DNA from: Cephalotrichum gorgonifer
Taxonomy: Eukaryota > Ascomycota > Sordariomycetes > Microascales > Microascaceae
Reading direction: 5' to 3'
NCBI GenBank assembly: GCA_900312665.1
Contig: ONZQ02000017.1
Span: 124,001 to 188,000 of the forward strand
Length of the DNA stretch: 64,000 nucleotides
The notes beneath the pieces are model-generated. The model did not search any database, was not told the origin of the DNA, and saw nothing but the letters and a program-made list of their open reading frames with translations. Shown here piece after piece: positions 48,088 through 58,705 of this stretch. Made by a program: the position numbers and the translations under genes. Numbering within the stretch: position 1 is the first letter of the stretch; each line of letters begins with the position of its first letter.

Positions 48088-49361
48088 CCAAATGTGAGTT
48101 TGCTCGTTCGTAGTGAGTTCGCCTCAAAATAGTGCCGTTCTTGTCTTCGCCAGCCTTCAGGCAGAGAAGTATTGAATTGAGCAGACTCACAGAACCGTGG
48201 GGTCCTTACTCGTGTATTCGTGCGACATGGCGAAGTTGTGGTTTCTGGAGGCCAGGACTAGCCAGGACTTTCTAGCCCGTGTGCTGACGTTATTGTTTGG
48301 TCATTGGCGGCCAGAAGCACATAGTAGGGAGGTAATGATGAGTTGATAACGATTTTTTGCCCTGAATTTAACTTTAAATAGCTATCATATCATGAAGGGG
48401 TTTTAGCGTCAAAGTGAACAATGGCCGTGCTAGTTACACGCATGGGGAGCTAGATATCAGCGGGACAATTCATCAGAGGCAGATATCTGTGCCTATGAAA
48501 TAATTAGAAGCTGACACCAACTCCTTCATGAAACAGGCAAGCGGAGCTGTATCAATCACATGACAGAGATTGGCGGTGCATAATCTAACAGCGGAATAAG
48601 AATTTACAGAATGCAGAGATGTCCTCCTGGCATTAGGTTTGGATGGGGCATTTGACGGCGTAATCTTTGCAAAGGCCATTCTTAGTGCAAGACATGCACT
48701 TGTGGGTGGCGGGCGGGATGAAGAGTCAGTTCATTTCGGTTACATCTTCAGCGCCCTTACTGTGACCATCTTACCTCGCAATTACTTGCCTCCTGCCAGG
48801 TCCAGATATGAGTGCATATCGCATCCATTCCCACGATGCAGGTGAGAAGTGTGATATTGGACGCATGAAGAAAAAGTGCTCCTCTAACATGGTAGCATTT
48901 CGGGATGGATTCCCGTGAATGAGTTGGTCCAAGTCAGCAAATCCCCGGGCTAGGGTAGCATCACAACCTCATTAGACTAGCGGCTCGGCCCCGTTCGCCT
49001 GGCGCTAGCCCAAGTATGTCTCCGGTGGAAGCAATATTCAAAAACGAAGTCGTTACGGGAGACGCTTAAGGTGACATGATATCGCGGCTCACCCGCTCCC
49101 GCTTAACGCTAGCCCATGGTAGGAAGCAAGATGCGAAATGAATTTGTTGCTGTATAAGCTCAAGGTAACATCGCTCCGATCCTATTCCGACGACAGGTGA
49201 CTCAGTCTCCTTGTGAATATTTTATGTCACGGTGAATACAACCTCGGATTGGTACTAACCTGTGTATTATTAAACAAAATATTCACAACTAAACTATGTC
49301 CATAGCTGCATATCCCGTATCAGACTATTTGGATATAATATTGTCCTCTGGCGCCGACGCT
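48088..49361. other. Intergenic region (1.3 kb)
   Basis: Divergent upstream region of the DyP peroxidase and the crystallin-like gene. A short cysteine-rich minus-strand frame near 48630-48830 was considered and not called. Nothing else recognised. Confidence 0.35.
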
Positions 49362-49971
49362 ATGCAGTTCTCAACCTCTACCTTACTGTCCCTCGGGACC
49401 GTGGTCTCTACGCTTGTAGGATCGGTCTATGCCACGAACGTGGTGATTTGCGAGCACCGTGACTTCGGGGGTGCATGTTTGAATATCACTCCGAAGGTCA
49501 ACGAATGCATCAATTTATCATCCTGGTGGAATGACAAGGTATATTGACATAGATTTTTCAATCACCTGCACATCAACCCTCTTCATTACTCCGCTAATAC
49601 CTGCTAATCCCCGTATAGCTTTCAAGCTACAAGGTCCAGGACGGAAGTTGCGACTTCTTCAGGCACGCCAACTGCGTGGAACACCTCTGGAATGCCGACA
49701 ATCGCGACGACGCCGCAGTTGGCGGGCCCTTGGGGCTAGGGGACCACAATGACGCAGTCTCGTCTATTCGATGCCCCCGGTCCTGCTGCAACTCGGCCTA
49801 TTACGCCGTCTGCGCCTTCGGCTGCAGCACTAAGTGCAGGGCTGATCAAGGGTGTCAGATGCGCTGCGCCCAGGACTGCTGTAAGCGACTGGTCTTCCAA
49901 ATAGGGACTAAGGAATAAACGCTAACAAGACACTTTGTATCTTAGGCCCGGAGGGTGTGAGATGCCAATAA
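49362..49971 (+). CDS. Secreted cysteine-rich protein with beta/gamma-crystallin-like domain
   Basis: Small secreted protein of 154 aa. Exons are 49362-49538, 49619-49880 and 49946-49971. A signal peptide (MQFSTSTLLSLGTVVSTLVG ...) precedes NVVICEHRDFGGACLNI, then CINLSSWWNDKLSSYKV and GSCDFFRHANCVEH. These W-N-D-K-x-S-S-Y-K-V and E-x-x-x-F-G-G blocks recall beta/gamma-crystallin motifs. A distinct cysteine-dense tail follows (RCPRSCCNSAYYAVCAFGCS ... CQMRCAQDCC). The last intron is optional: skipping it gives a 13-codon alternative ending at 49918; splicing adds PEGVRCQ. Possible role: extracellular effector, antifungal or calcium-binding protein. Confidence 0.7.
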
Positions 49972-50466
49972 AAGCCGAGTAGAAACGGCTTGCAAGATGG
50001 GCCATACCGACTTGTTTCTGTTTCATATAGTACGGGGACAAGATGTTTACAGCGTTAGCTTATATGGTACATCATTCCTCGTCTTAAATAATAATCACTT
50101 CGATCATGAGCAATTTGCCATGTTTTAATGGTTGCCGCTCCCGATGCACCTCATCCCGACCCCTTAAGATGACCGTGTCACCAGGCTGCACGGACCTTCA
50201 TAAAGGGCAAGGAGGCGGCCAACGGTGTGATTGTCGTGAAAACAATGACTTCGTACTGTTGGACGCTGTGATGTGGTTTTCACCCTGGAGGCAGGAAGTA
50301 TGGTATAATATCAAATCTTTCTTTTCTAAAGCTAATAATCTCAACGTTCGCATGTTGAAGTACGGTACGCTGAAACCTCGCGCGAATTGAACCACTGGAC
50401 CCTTCTCCCCCAGCCCTCTAGAGCGCCTATGGCAACTAGTTTGTTCCTCCTTCAAATCACCCGAGT
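49972..50466. other. Convergent intergenic region
   Basis: About 0.5 kb; nothing recognised. Confidence 0.35.
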
Positions 50467-50924
50467 CTAGCAGGTGACCCTGGCCGACGTGAGGACAATG
50501 TCGCTATTGAAGCACCCGGTCTGAGTGAGGGGCTCATTGAGTGGGTAGGGCTGCCCTTTGCAGCGAGCATAGGGGTAGAAATACACTATGCTCCGTCAGC
50601 AAAACGATATTCATATTATATACGTAGTAGTCATCTTCTTGACTGTAACTCCATGATGGGCTCAGTTAAATGTCGAGTAAGGATTAACTTACGCCAGCAT
50701 CCCTCCTGGACCTCATCAAGGTTCACCGACGTAGCCGGATACTCAAGATCCACACAATCTCCAACCTTAGTCGCCTCAACGGTAGTCATTCCTAGGCTCT
50801 GAATATCGCAACCAGGATGGTTGAAGGTGCTGAAGAAGGCGGAATACCCATTCGGGGGGGCTGCAACAACGCCCTTAGCGCTAAGGGCGAGAAGTCCAAG
50901 GGATCCAACAGCAGAGATATGCAT
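50467..50924 (-). CDS. Small secreted 6-cysteine protein
   Basis: Predicted 116-aa secreted protein. Exon 1 is 50924-50693 and exon 2 50585-50467, split by an intron with GTAAGT donor and CATAG acceptor. Signal peptide MHISAVGSLGLLALSAKGVV is followed by AAPPNGYSAFFSTFNHPGCD. The mature chain has six cysteines (GCD, DCV, GCW, RCK, GCF, TC-stop). The second exon is supported by the cysteine pattern and by a clean stop right after a final TC. Family unknown. It shares a theme with the two other secreted proteins of the window, but there is no sequence resemblance between them. Confidence 0.65.
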
Positions 50925-52991
50925 GGTGAGGGAGTATGGTAATCAGGAGGTATAAGCTTAGTTGAGCTGGAATAGAGAGACTTGGTAGGCTGGGATGATC
51001 TGAAGGTGCTGATGGTACATTTTCAAAGTTAAACTCGAAGGTGGCTCCTAGTCGTGCTTAAATATTTCAGATGACTCGAGTGTGAACAAGACCGATCATA
51101 AACAGCCTGTATTCGTAGAGGTTGAAGATTAATGATCGTGAATAAGTTACGGGAGCTTGGTCTTCTGACGTAGAGAGGGTGCCTCGTTTCTGGTAGAATC
51201 AATTCTAACTTGATATTTGTGCTGATTTTCGCACCAGTCACAAGTAGAAATGAGGCTTAGTTATATATTAAGTATCCCTCCCGCCCCCGCCATCCAATAC
51301 TCCAAACAGCATCAATCTCCAAAAGATCGCTCGGCCTGCCTTCTATACCAATCGTTGGTTCATGGCGCTTTACTCTTGCTTGACGGCACGCGGGGAGCGA
51401 TGCACGGTGCCCTCACGCCCTCACTAACAAACCACTGGATGCAATTTAGGGTTGACAGCACATAATGCTTTTTCGTTTAGATAATATCAAGACTGGGACG
51501 GCTAATCGGCTTGACGACAAGGTTAAGCCCCCACGGGCGAGCGGAGTATGGAGGACTTCAGAGCTGCCGTGTACTCATCTTGCCTCCGTTTCGCTCTTCC
51601 TCCTCGTGTATGGATGTGAGTTATCATTTTACGCTGTTGGGGGCTCGCCCGGATCGCCCGGGGCCCACGCTCCTTCCGGAGCACCAGGCGGTGGCTGCAC
51701 TTCGTGCTTCTATCTAGTCTACACATTCTGTCCCCTCCTACATTTTTGCTCTCATTCTTTGCGCAGTGCTTAGCCTCAGTTAGGCCTTACTGCTCCTGCC
51801 TGCTGTACTAGTTATAGAATGTAGGGAGGCAAACTCTTGTAATATTGTAGATATTATGGCTAGTAGACATGATTCTTTCCACTTCAATCTTTAATATGGT
51901 TTTATGATGTTTCTCATCTGTCTGGTTTTATAAGAAACAGCATTAGCTGCCATAATTTCTATATAGGGACACCGCCATGCCAGGGTCCTGTATTCACCTG
52001 ATCTGTCGTATGAGACGATTATTATTCTAGGTTCTTACCTCGCCGCAATGAGGCAGATGGCACTCAATCTTAGCGAAATATAAAGTACAATTTAGGATAT
52101 CTTGGTTTGCTACTCTCTCCCGGGCCGATCCCGATATAAACGCCTGGCGAAATTATATTGCCCAAAGCGGCCTAGTTAACACCTTTCCCACAATGGGGGT
52201 GGGGGACTTTTGGAAGACCTCCAGGACTGATTACCCAAGCATTGTCCGACCGCGGAGAAACAAGTGGTTTAGACCATTATTTTATAGTATGAGAACTTGG
52301 CAGTCATCGGCGTATAATCTTAGCCCTGGTATTTGTAATGCCAATCCGACCGATTGATAAGGTCAAGTGAAGGTGGTTGCGGAAAGGCTAAGTGTCGCTA
52401 GATGATAGCGGGAAGGGATTAAGAGGCACGTGTCGTGCTAGGGAAGATAGAGCAATGAGATGATAGACCGCATCAGCCTATCAACCCAGTAGTCAGATGC
52501 TCCGTGACTATGAATAGGTGCTTGTGAACCATGCTGCCAGTAAACCCCGTACTATAGAGATAAATCCCCGATCACAGGTATAACTTGGAGTTCGATCGAC
52601 TCCAAAAAAACGTAATACACATCATCCCGTCCTGGTTGATAAGCCCTCCGTTCATACCGAGGAGTCTGCAGTGGTGGCAATTAAGGAGAACAGTGCCGCA
52701 GAAACCAGGGAAAGTCAACTTACGTACCGGTAGAAGCGGTATCGATGATCATATCGGGGTGGCTGCGGCTGCAATAAACACTCCAGAGTGATGGCATCTG
52801 ACCGCAACGAACCCAGTGTCCACGCTCGGTGAATGTGGAGGCTTAATTCACGGGAAAAGCACAGATTAGCGGTTCAGCCTGATTTGAGCTACTCCTCTCC
52901 AGGTGAAAAATGTCCTGGGAGGTTCTACTGGGTGGTATGATGGACATAGCATTTCATTTCGTTCGTATCTGTAATGAATAAACACCAACGT
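50925..52991. other. Gene-poor intergenic region (2.1 kb)
   Basis: Promoter of the 6-cysteine protein plus empty sequence; no gene, RNA or repeat recognised. Confidence 0.35.
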
Positions 52992-54438
52992 CTAAGCCAG
53001 CCACTGGTTGGGAGTCCAATTGACCTGCCACACACTGTCAGCAAAATAATACGCTCTCAGCGCGCATAAAAGGTGGTGGGAAAACTCACGTAAGTCTTGT
53101 CAACATCCCCAAGCCTCTCTAAGCCGATGTTGCCACCATCGGTGATCAACTCCTGCTTCAAGATCTTCGTCACCTTCTCGATGCCCTCAACGCCATAGGC
53201 ATTAGCGTACATATACGGCCTCCCGATACCAACAGCCCTGGCCCCCAGCGCAAGCAGCTTCAGAACATCCCCGCCATACCGGACGCCGCCGTCCGCCCAT
53301 ATCTCAATCTGGTCCAGTAGCTCGGGCGCCTCAGCGTGGATATCGAGCAGGATCTCGAGGGCCGAGGGGCTGCCATCAAGGTTTCGTCCGCCGTGATTGG
53401 AAATGACGATGGCAGGGACGTTGTGTTCGACGGCTTTCTTTGCTGTGTCGACGGAGGTGACACCTTTGACGGCGATTGAGAGCTTGGTGATCTCGCGGAG
53501 CTGGTCGTAGTACTCCCACGTCAGGCGAACGAACTGCGTGTTAGCGGAACCAACACCAAAGCGCTGGGCACGTTGGCGGTTGCTGCCGGCGACTGAGTCT
53601 ATCGTCAGGACTAGGGCATCAGTGCCGGCTTTCTCAAGGTTGCGAATGTACTCGGTGTCTTGGGTGATGTTGCCGGTAAGGTACATCTTTCGTAGACGTT
53701 AGTTCGGAAAACCAGCCAGTTCAAGATTCAGTACAATTCGTACGACTCTCTAGCCCACCCGAGAGATACGTACCTGCTGGAACACAACTTGCCCCTCCGC
53801 CTTGGCAGCCTGTATCTCCTGGAAAGTGTAGCTCGAGTACCCCGATGGGATATAGAGAATATTCCCGGCGGCCGCACCCTTGACCAGGTTGATCTCGCCT
53901 TCCTTATGAGCAGATACTCCGCGTGCACAAGGAGAGATGTAGAAAGGGGCAGAGAAGTTGAACCCCAAGATGGTGGTACTATGGCCATCAAAGTTAGATC
54001 TCTCGCTCACTTTCACCATGAACCCTCAACCAAGGGGTACTCTTCGTGCTACAGTCCGTAATACACGAGAGACTACAGCGCTTTCGGCCATGGTTTTGCT
54101 AAAAGTTGTCCGACTCACTTCAAAGTGTTCGGCAGGCCAGTAATATCCGTCATCTGCCTCGGCCTCCAATTATACCGGTAGAATACCTCCAGATTGTTGC
54201 GAAGCGACCATTCGCCGGCGGCACCGTTGGCATAATAGGTGTAGTTCTCCAGAGGAAGATATCTACGGGCGGCCCACTCGAAGTCGTGAAGTCCGATGAT
54301 ATCCGCGAGATCGGGGAGAGTGCCCTCGGGGGTGTCGCCGAGAACGTCGTCGATCCCAGTGTCAGGCGAGGTAAGGAATGGCCGGGCGGCAAGGGCGCCC
54401 ATGGCCATCGTGGCCGGGACAATCGGGGCGAAGCGCAT
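52992..54438 (-). CDS. FMN-dependent alpha-hydroxy-acid dehydrogenase/oxidase
   Basis: Flavoenzyme of the glycolate oxidase / lactate 2-monooxygenase / flavocytochrome b2 family, oxidising a 2-hydroxy acid to a 2-oxo acid; 393 aa. Four exons: 54438-54119, 54005-53774, 53686-53090 and 53024-52992. Motifs are GHSTTILGFNFSAPFYISP, IVISNHGGRNLDGSPSALEI (active-site His/Gly/Gly/Arg) and IWADGGVRYGGDVLKLLALG with RAVGIGRPYMY for the FMN phosphate. No cytochrome b5 domain is present. The N-terminus MRFAPIVPATMAMGALAARP resembles a signal peptide, suggesting a secreted or vacuolar enzyme. The first intron uses a weak GAG acceptor, so residues around NTLNERSNFDG are less certain; an upstream in-frame ATG (54534) also exists. 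Confidence 0.88.
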
Positions 54439-55751
54439 GGTGACTCGGATATTTTTAGGAGGACGCCGGCCAACTTGAACTGTTAAAGTTAGACGGTTTT
54501 CATTAACCAAGTAGGAGCATTCGGGCGATGGCAACCTTAATATATCACGGCAAGGATGGCTAAAGCGACCCTGCTTACACCATTTTTAAATTAAGGTAGC
54601 TGCAGGTACTGTGAGGGTGTCGTTCTCGGGATACCCTCCGTATCCAGGTTCATGTCCGGGACCCGCTGTGGTACTTCATCATCCCGTTCCACATATTCGG
54701 CGAACTCGCCGTACGAGTCCTTGGGACAATTGGGTCAAATCCACCAACCCCGTCGGTACTCCGCCACTAGATTAACGCTAACGGCGAGAATCTTCGCGCC
54801 GTGTCCGAATACCCACGGGGAAGAGCCGTTCGGTCCGGCAGTACAGCAATCAGATAATTCGAGAGTCAGATCTGATTAACCGAAAACGACGGCTTGGCGG
54901 GTACCACCCACTCTTCGGGTGGTACGGATGCGATGCATGTATATTAAAGATGACCTAATGGCTTAGCATATCATTGCCAATTGCAGTATAAGTAACAGTC
55001 GTTGGACCGAGGGACGGAAATGAACACTTCTCGGCGATAGAACTCGGGTTATCGTCCTCCGTCCGTCCCGTCGGGACGTTGCAGAATTTCCAATGTCTAC
55101 ATCACACTTAAATCTTGATCGCCCCAGACCCGCTGCGTACATGACAGGGTCACATTTGTCAGTAGAGAATCGTAGGACAAGACCATGATACAATAGGTTC
55201 TAAGCACTTACAAAGGGAGTCAGTCCACTGCCAAGCCGGGGCAGTGCTGGCCTAGCTTCTCTGCATGTAGGTAGACCACGCGTCATATTAACAGTCGGAT
55301 AAGTTTTGGTTGAGAGGACTGGTCATACCGGAAAAACTGGATTGCGTGTGGAGAGATCGAAGATATCTGACGTGTGGATTGCTACCTTGTGATTTTAAAG
55401 TGCAAGGGCGTGTTTGCACATCAAAGCTTGGCAGGCAGGAGGGCCGTGCAAACCTGGTTGGATCGGGAAGCTTCTCCCACGTGTCATGCTCATTATCCAC
55501 GTTCGCTTGGATTGAGATCTACAGACAGCGCCCGGTTATAGTATCCTGTCCCATCCTACGAAGTACTTATCATATCTAGATGCAGGTACGGTATAAGTAT
55601 AAGGAGAATACCTCTCATGGTTCTCGTAGAGGCTCGGGCACTATCATATCATCCTCCCCGGACACTTGAAAGTAATATGCACATACCTTTGGAATAGGCA
55701 GTCACCGAGATTATGGGGATCCTATGGGCATAGCGATTTCCATTCACATAC
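54439..55751. other. Intergenic region (1.3 kb)
   Basis: Upstream of the FMN oxidase; nothing recognised. Confidence 0.35.
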
Positions 55752-55861
55752 GGTCCAATAGTCTAGTTGGTTAGGACGTGGGTTTCTGATTATACCTATT
55801 ATGTAAATAATTTGGATAATAGAAGCTGCCCGAAGCCTCAGTTCGAATCTGGGTTGGACCT
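55752..55861 (+). tRNA. tRNA-Gln (CUG) with 37-nt intron
   Basis: Acceptor stem GGTCCAA / TTGGACC (55752-55758 and 55854-55860) with T as discriminator. D arm is GTC-TAGTTGGTTAG-GAC. The anticodon stem TGGGT pairs with GCCCG (with two G-T wobbles), the loop is TT-CTG-A-T with anticodon CTG at 55786-55788, and the T arm is CTCAG-TTCGAAT-CTGGG. The intron 55790-55826 lies one base 3' of the anticodon, the canonical position. Confidence 0.92.
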
Positions 55862-56753
55862 TCAGCATATTATCTCTCTTCTTTACTTCCAAGAAGAGAA
55901 CCCTTTTCGGTTTGGGAAGTGAGTAAGAAATCAGCCGTCTTTTTGTATTGAGGAGAAGGAAGGCCGTGGTGGGAACGTGCAGTCTCAATCCGAACTCGAG
56001 GGCGTTGGGTTGATGGTGATTTTAAGGTTGGAAAGCCCACCAAAATCGCACCATTAATCATCTTTAGGCTTTCAAGGGAGCTGTACACCAATTAGGATAC
56101 AAAGGTTTATTGGTCGATCTGACAATTACAACCTTAAACCAACGCCCTACCTGAGAGTTCCCAATTTATGTTAGGGGCTGCGAGCCATATGCCACCCAGT
56201 TACCTTCCCACCTCTGATGATCAGACCGACCGAGACGAGGAAGAAGTTTATCTTCCTCTGAATCTCGTAAGATCGGATTCTCCGGGGCGGCACCACTATC
56301 AAACTGTCAGTGGCTCCTTCCCGATCCGGACCTGATCGGCAAGGCATCGCCCGAGACGTCCTTGGTCTACTCTACTCCCTTGGTAATCCCTCCTTCGTAA
56401 TGTTGGTGACAGGAAATCTGCCTCTGGTAATGCGGCACTTCCTTTTATGGTATAGCGTATAGTTTATGTAATTATTGGCCGCTTCTACACACAGTCCATG
56501 AACTCCCTACCCTCTCCTCCCTATCAATCCCAAGAACTTCAAGCCTTCGTCCTCCAATCTCCGTCCTGAGCTTTTAAACCCCAGCCCCCCAGCCCCCTCC
56601 CCCTTCCATCATAGCCTAGCCTTGTGGCACTAACACCTATTAGGCTTGCTCCTTAGCCTGTCTTATTGCTACTTATCCTATTTTGATATGCCTCTCTTGG
56701 TCACTCAATGTTTGGTACAGCCTTGGTCTACCCAACCCAGACTACTGAACAGT
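55862..56753. other. Intergenic region between tRNA and 5S rRNA
   Basis: Contains an imperfect inverted repeat (56001-56147); otherwise nothing recognised. Confidence 0.35.
56001..56147. repeat. MITE-like 147-bp segment with imperfect terminal inverted repeats
   Basis: The right end reads, on the minus strand, GGGCGTTGGTTTAAGGTTG. The left end reads GGGCGTTGG, then an 11-bp insertion, then TTTTAAGGTTG. The interior is non-coding. Confidence 0.4.
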
Positions 56754-56872
56754 ACATACGACCATAGCTCGTGGAAAACTGAGGGTCCCGTCCGCTCCCC
56801 TATACATAAACCACGAAGCGCTAGACTAGTAGTTGGGTCGGTGACGACCAGCGAATCCCTGGTGTTGTATGT
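56754..56872 (+). rRNA. 5S rRNA gene (variant or possible pseudogene)
   Basis: About 119 bp with the typical fungal 5S beginning ACATACGACCATAG, the block GTCCCGTCCGCTC, the internal promoter region TAGTAGTTGGG...GGTGACGACCAGCGAAT, and the closing GTTGTATGT followed by a T6 terminator. Helix II (CTCGTGG with CCACGAAG) differs from the Neurospora sequence I know but is compensated, which argues for a functional variant. Dispersed single 5S genes are normal in Sordariomycetes. Confidence 0.88.
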
Positions 56873-57656
56873 TTTTTGGCTTATGGTTTTGTGTCTTAGC
56901 GCGCGGTTCGACTGGGGTCATAGCCGCTGGCCCACTCGTAATGATCCCGAGTTGTGTACAGCTGGGCTAGGGCTGTCGAAGACAAGCATCTAACACACGA
57001 GTAGATAGACAGCCAGTCCCGGGCAGATACTAGAGTATTATACTTCATCTTCTATGCCACTTCATAATCCTCTGCCAAGAGGTCTTTTCGCCCCTCCCAA
57101 CTACCAGGTACCATGCAAGTCCTGTCTTTGTTTACCTAATAATGAGGAGTCGTGGTTACCGCCCTCGATTTCCGGTATAATCATGAACTAGATAAAGAAG
57201 AGAGTATCAATCACACACGACAGTTACATCCATTTGCAGTTAACGGTAAACTGAGCGCTCTGATAACGCGACATTTATTAGTGGTTAGACATGGGCAAGG
57301 GTCCTTGTGACCTCTCGCCAGAAAATCTCACCAATGAACGTCGGTCTGCATAGCTGTATCATTGACATTCGTCCGACTTGCTGGAATGCATGCTGAGTAA
57401 TGTTCGAGCTGTACAAAGTATTTTTAGATAAAATATGTCGTTGGACATCCCCCATAGCCTTTTCCCTGAGCCTGTTAACAGTAACCTGGCCTCGACGAGG
57501 AGCATACCGACGCCTGCGAGGGAGCATTACAATACGTGGCCCTGTCCACTTTGGAGAGAGGCATCTAATGTATGCCCTTAGCAAACAGTGATAGTTACAA
57601 GTAACTCATCAGGACACTGATTCTTCCCTGCTAGTCCCCTTTCTCCACATTTCCCT
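56873..57656. other. Intergenic region upstream of phosphatase
   Basis: Starts with the 5S T-run terminator; nothing else recognised in about 0.78 kb. Confidence 0.35.
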
Positions 57657-58508
57657 ATGGTCTCGCATACGAACCAAAGGTCCCCGCCCAGACCCAGCCG
57701 ACTCCCACCAGTCACCAAGATTGAGGATGGACTCTATATCGGGAAAAAAGAAAGCCCCCTCAGGGGTAATATCCTCCAGGCAAACAACATCGCCGTCCGG
57801 GTTTCACTCCTTCCATGTCCTCTCGCCCTCTGGAGCCTGAAGAGCATTAGGGCGATGGTCCCCGTCGAGCGGCACTTATTTATAGCCTGCAACGATAGCA
57901 GCACCCAGGACTTGCTCCCTTACCTAGCTGAGATCTGTGACTTCATTGACCGTCTCCGATACCGCAGTCCTAGCGTTAGTGATCCTGCCAGCCTCATTAC
58001 TGATCCTTCTCCAACGCCTGAAACCTCCGCTCCCGGATCCGAGGTCCCGGTGGCTGCACCTGAATCACCCGAACCCGTCCCCAAAATACCCGGCGTCCTC
58101 ATCCATTGCGAAAAGGGCATATCACGATCCGCTACGGCACTGATTGCTTACCTGATGCGGACTCACCGGTGGAGCTTCGACGATACGTTGGCCTTCGTTC
58201 GGGCGAAGCGAAAGGTCAAGCCGAATAGCAACTTCAAGGAGCAGTTAGTTGTATGGCATGAGACCGGGTATGAAATTTGGGAGGACGCGGAGAAGAAGAT
58301 ACCCAAGCCGCCATATGCATTGTACTTGGAGAGGAGAGCGGAGAGACTGAAGGAGCTGGGACTAACAGCAGACGAGCCGGGTTTTCCAGATTCAATTAAT
58401 AAATCTACTGTGCCCATCCACCAAATAGATGAAGTTCAGATCTACTTGTTTCATCACAAAATTGCATCTCACAGAGATCCGAGATGTCGAGAAGGTCTTG
58501 GTAGGTAG
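57657..58508 (+). CDS. Dual-specificity protein phosphatase
   Basis: Cysteine-dependent protein phosphatase, 283 aa, single exon. The N-terminal KIEDGLYIGKKES matches the start of the DSP fold. The P-loop HCEKGISRSAT has the catalytic Cys151 and fits HCX5R; the following AYLMRTHRWSFDDTLAFVRA with KRKVKPNSNF is the usual helical continuation. A Ser/Pro-rich insertion (about residues 104-146) lies directly before the P-loop, inside the domain, which is unusual. The C-terminus (HRDPRCREGLGR) has no family counterpart, and a further intron there cannot be excluded. It is tail-to-tail with the HeLo-domain gene; no functional link is implied. Confidence 0.88.
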   Translation: MVSHTNQRSPPRPSRLPPVTKIEDGLYIGKKESPLRGNILQANNIAVRVSLLPCPLALWSLKSIRAMVPVERHLFIACNDSSTQDLLPYLAEICDFIDRLRYRSPSVSDPASLITDPSPTPETSAPGSEVPVAAPESPEPVPKIPGVLIHCEKGISRSATALIAYLMRTHRWSFDDTLAFVRAKRKVKPNSNFKEQLVVWHETGYEIWEDAEKKIPKPPYALYLERRAERLKELGLTADEPGFPDSINKSTVPIHQIDEVQIYLFHHKIASHRDPRCREGLGR

Positions 58509-58705
58509 TGATAGTGTTGTAATGAGACTCATCATCTCCCTGGGGTTGGGGGGAATCTCCAGGAGCACCTCATGACTGGGGTTAGTTACGATGGGCAGGT
58601 AGCATCACAACTGGGATGTCGCTGTGGGTTAGGGGCAAGCCTGCCTGATTGCTTCAGAACCCGAACTAATAATAAGAATTCATCGATAGCCGCCCTTCCC
58701 TTCTC

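Noticed and set aside
48630..48835. Minus-strand cysteine-rich mini-gene (MDAICTHIW ... spliced to CMSCTKNGLCKDYAVKCP)
   Set aside because: The product would be only about 40 residues, with no signal peptide and no in-frame upstream ATG; the acceptor is weak. It is suggestive but not supportable.
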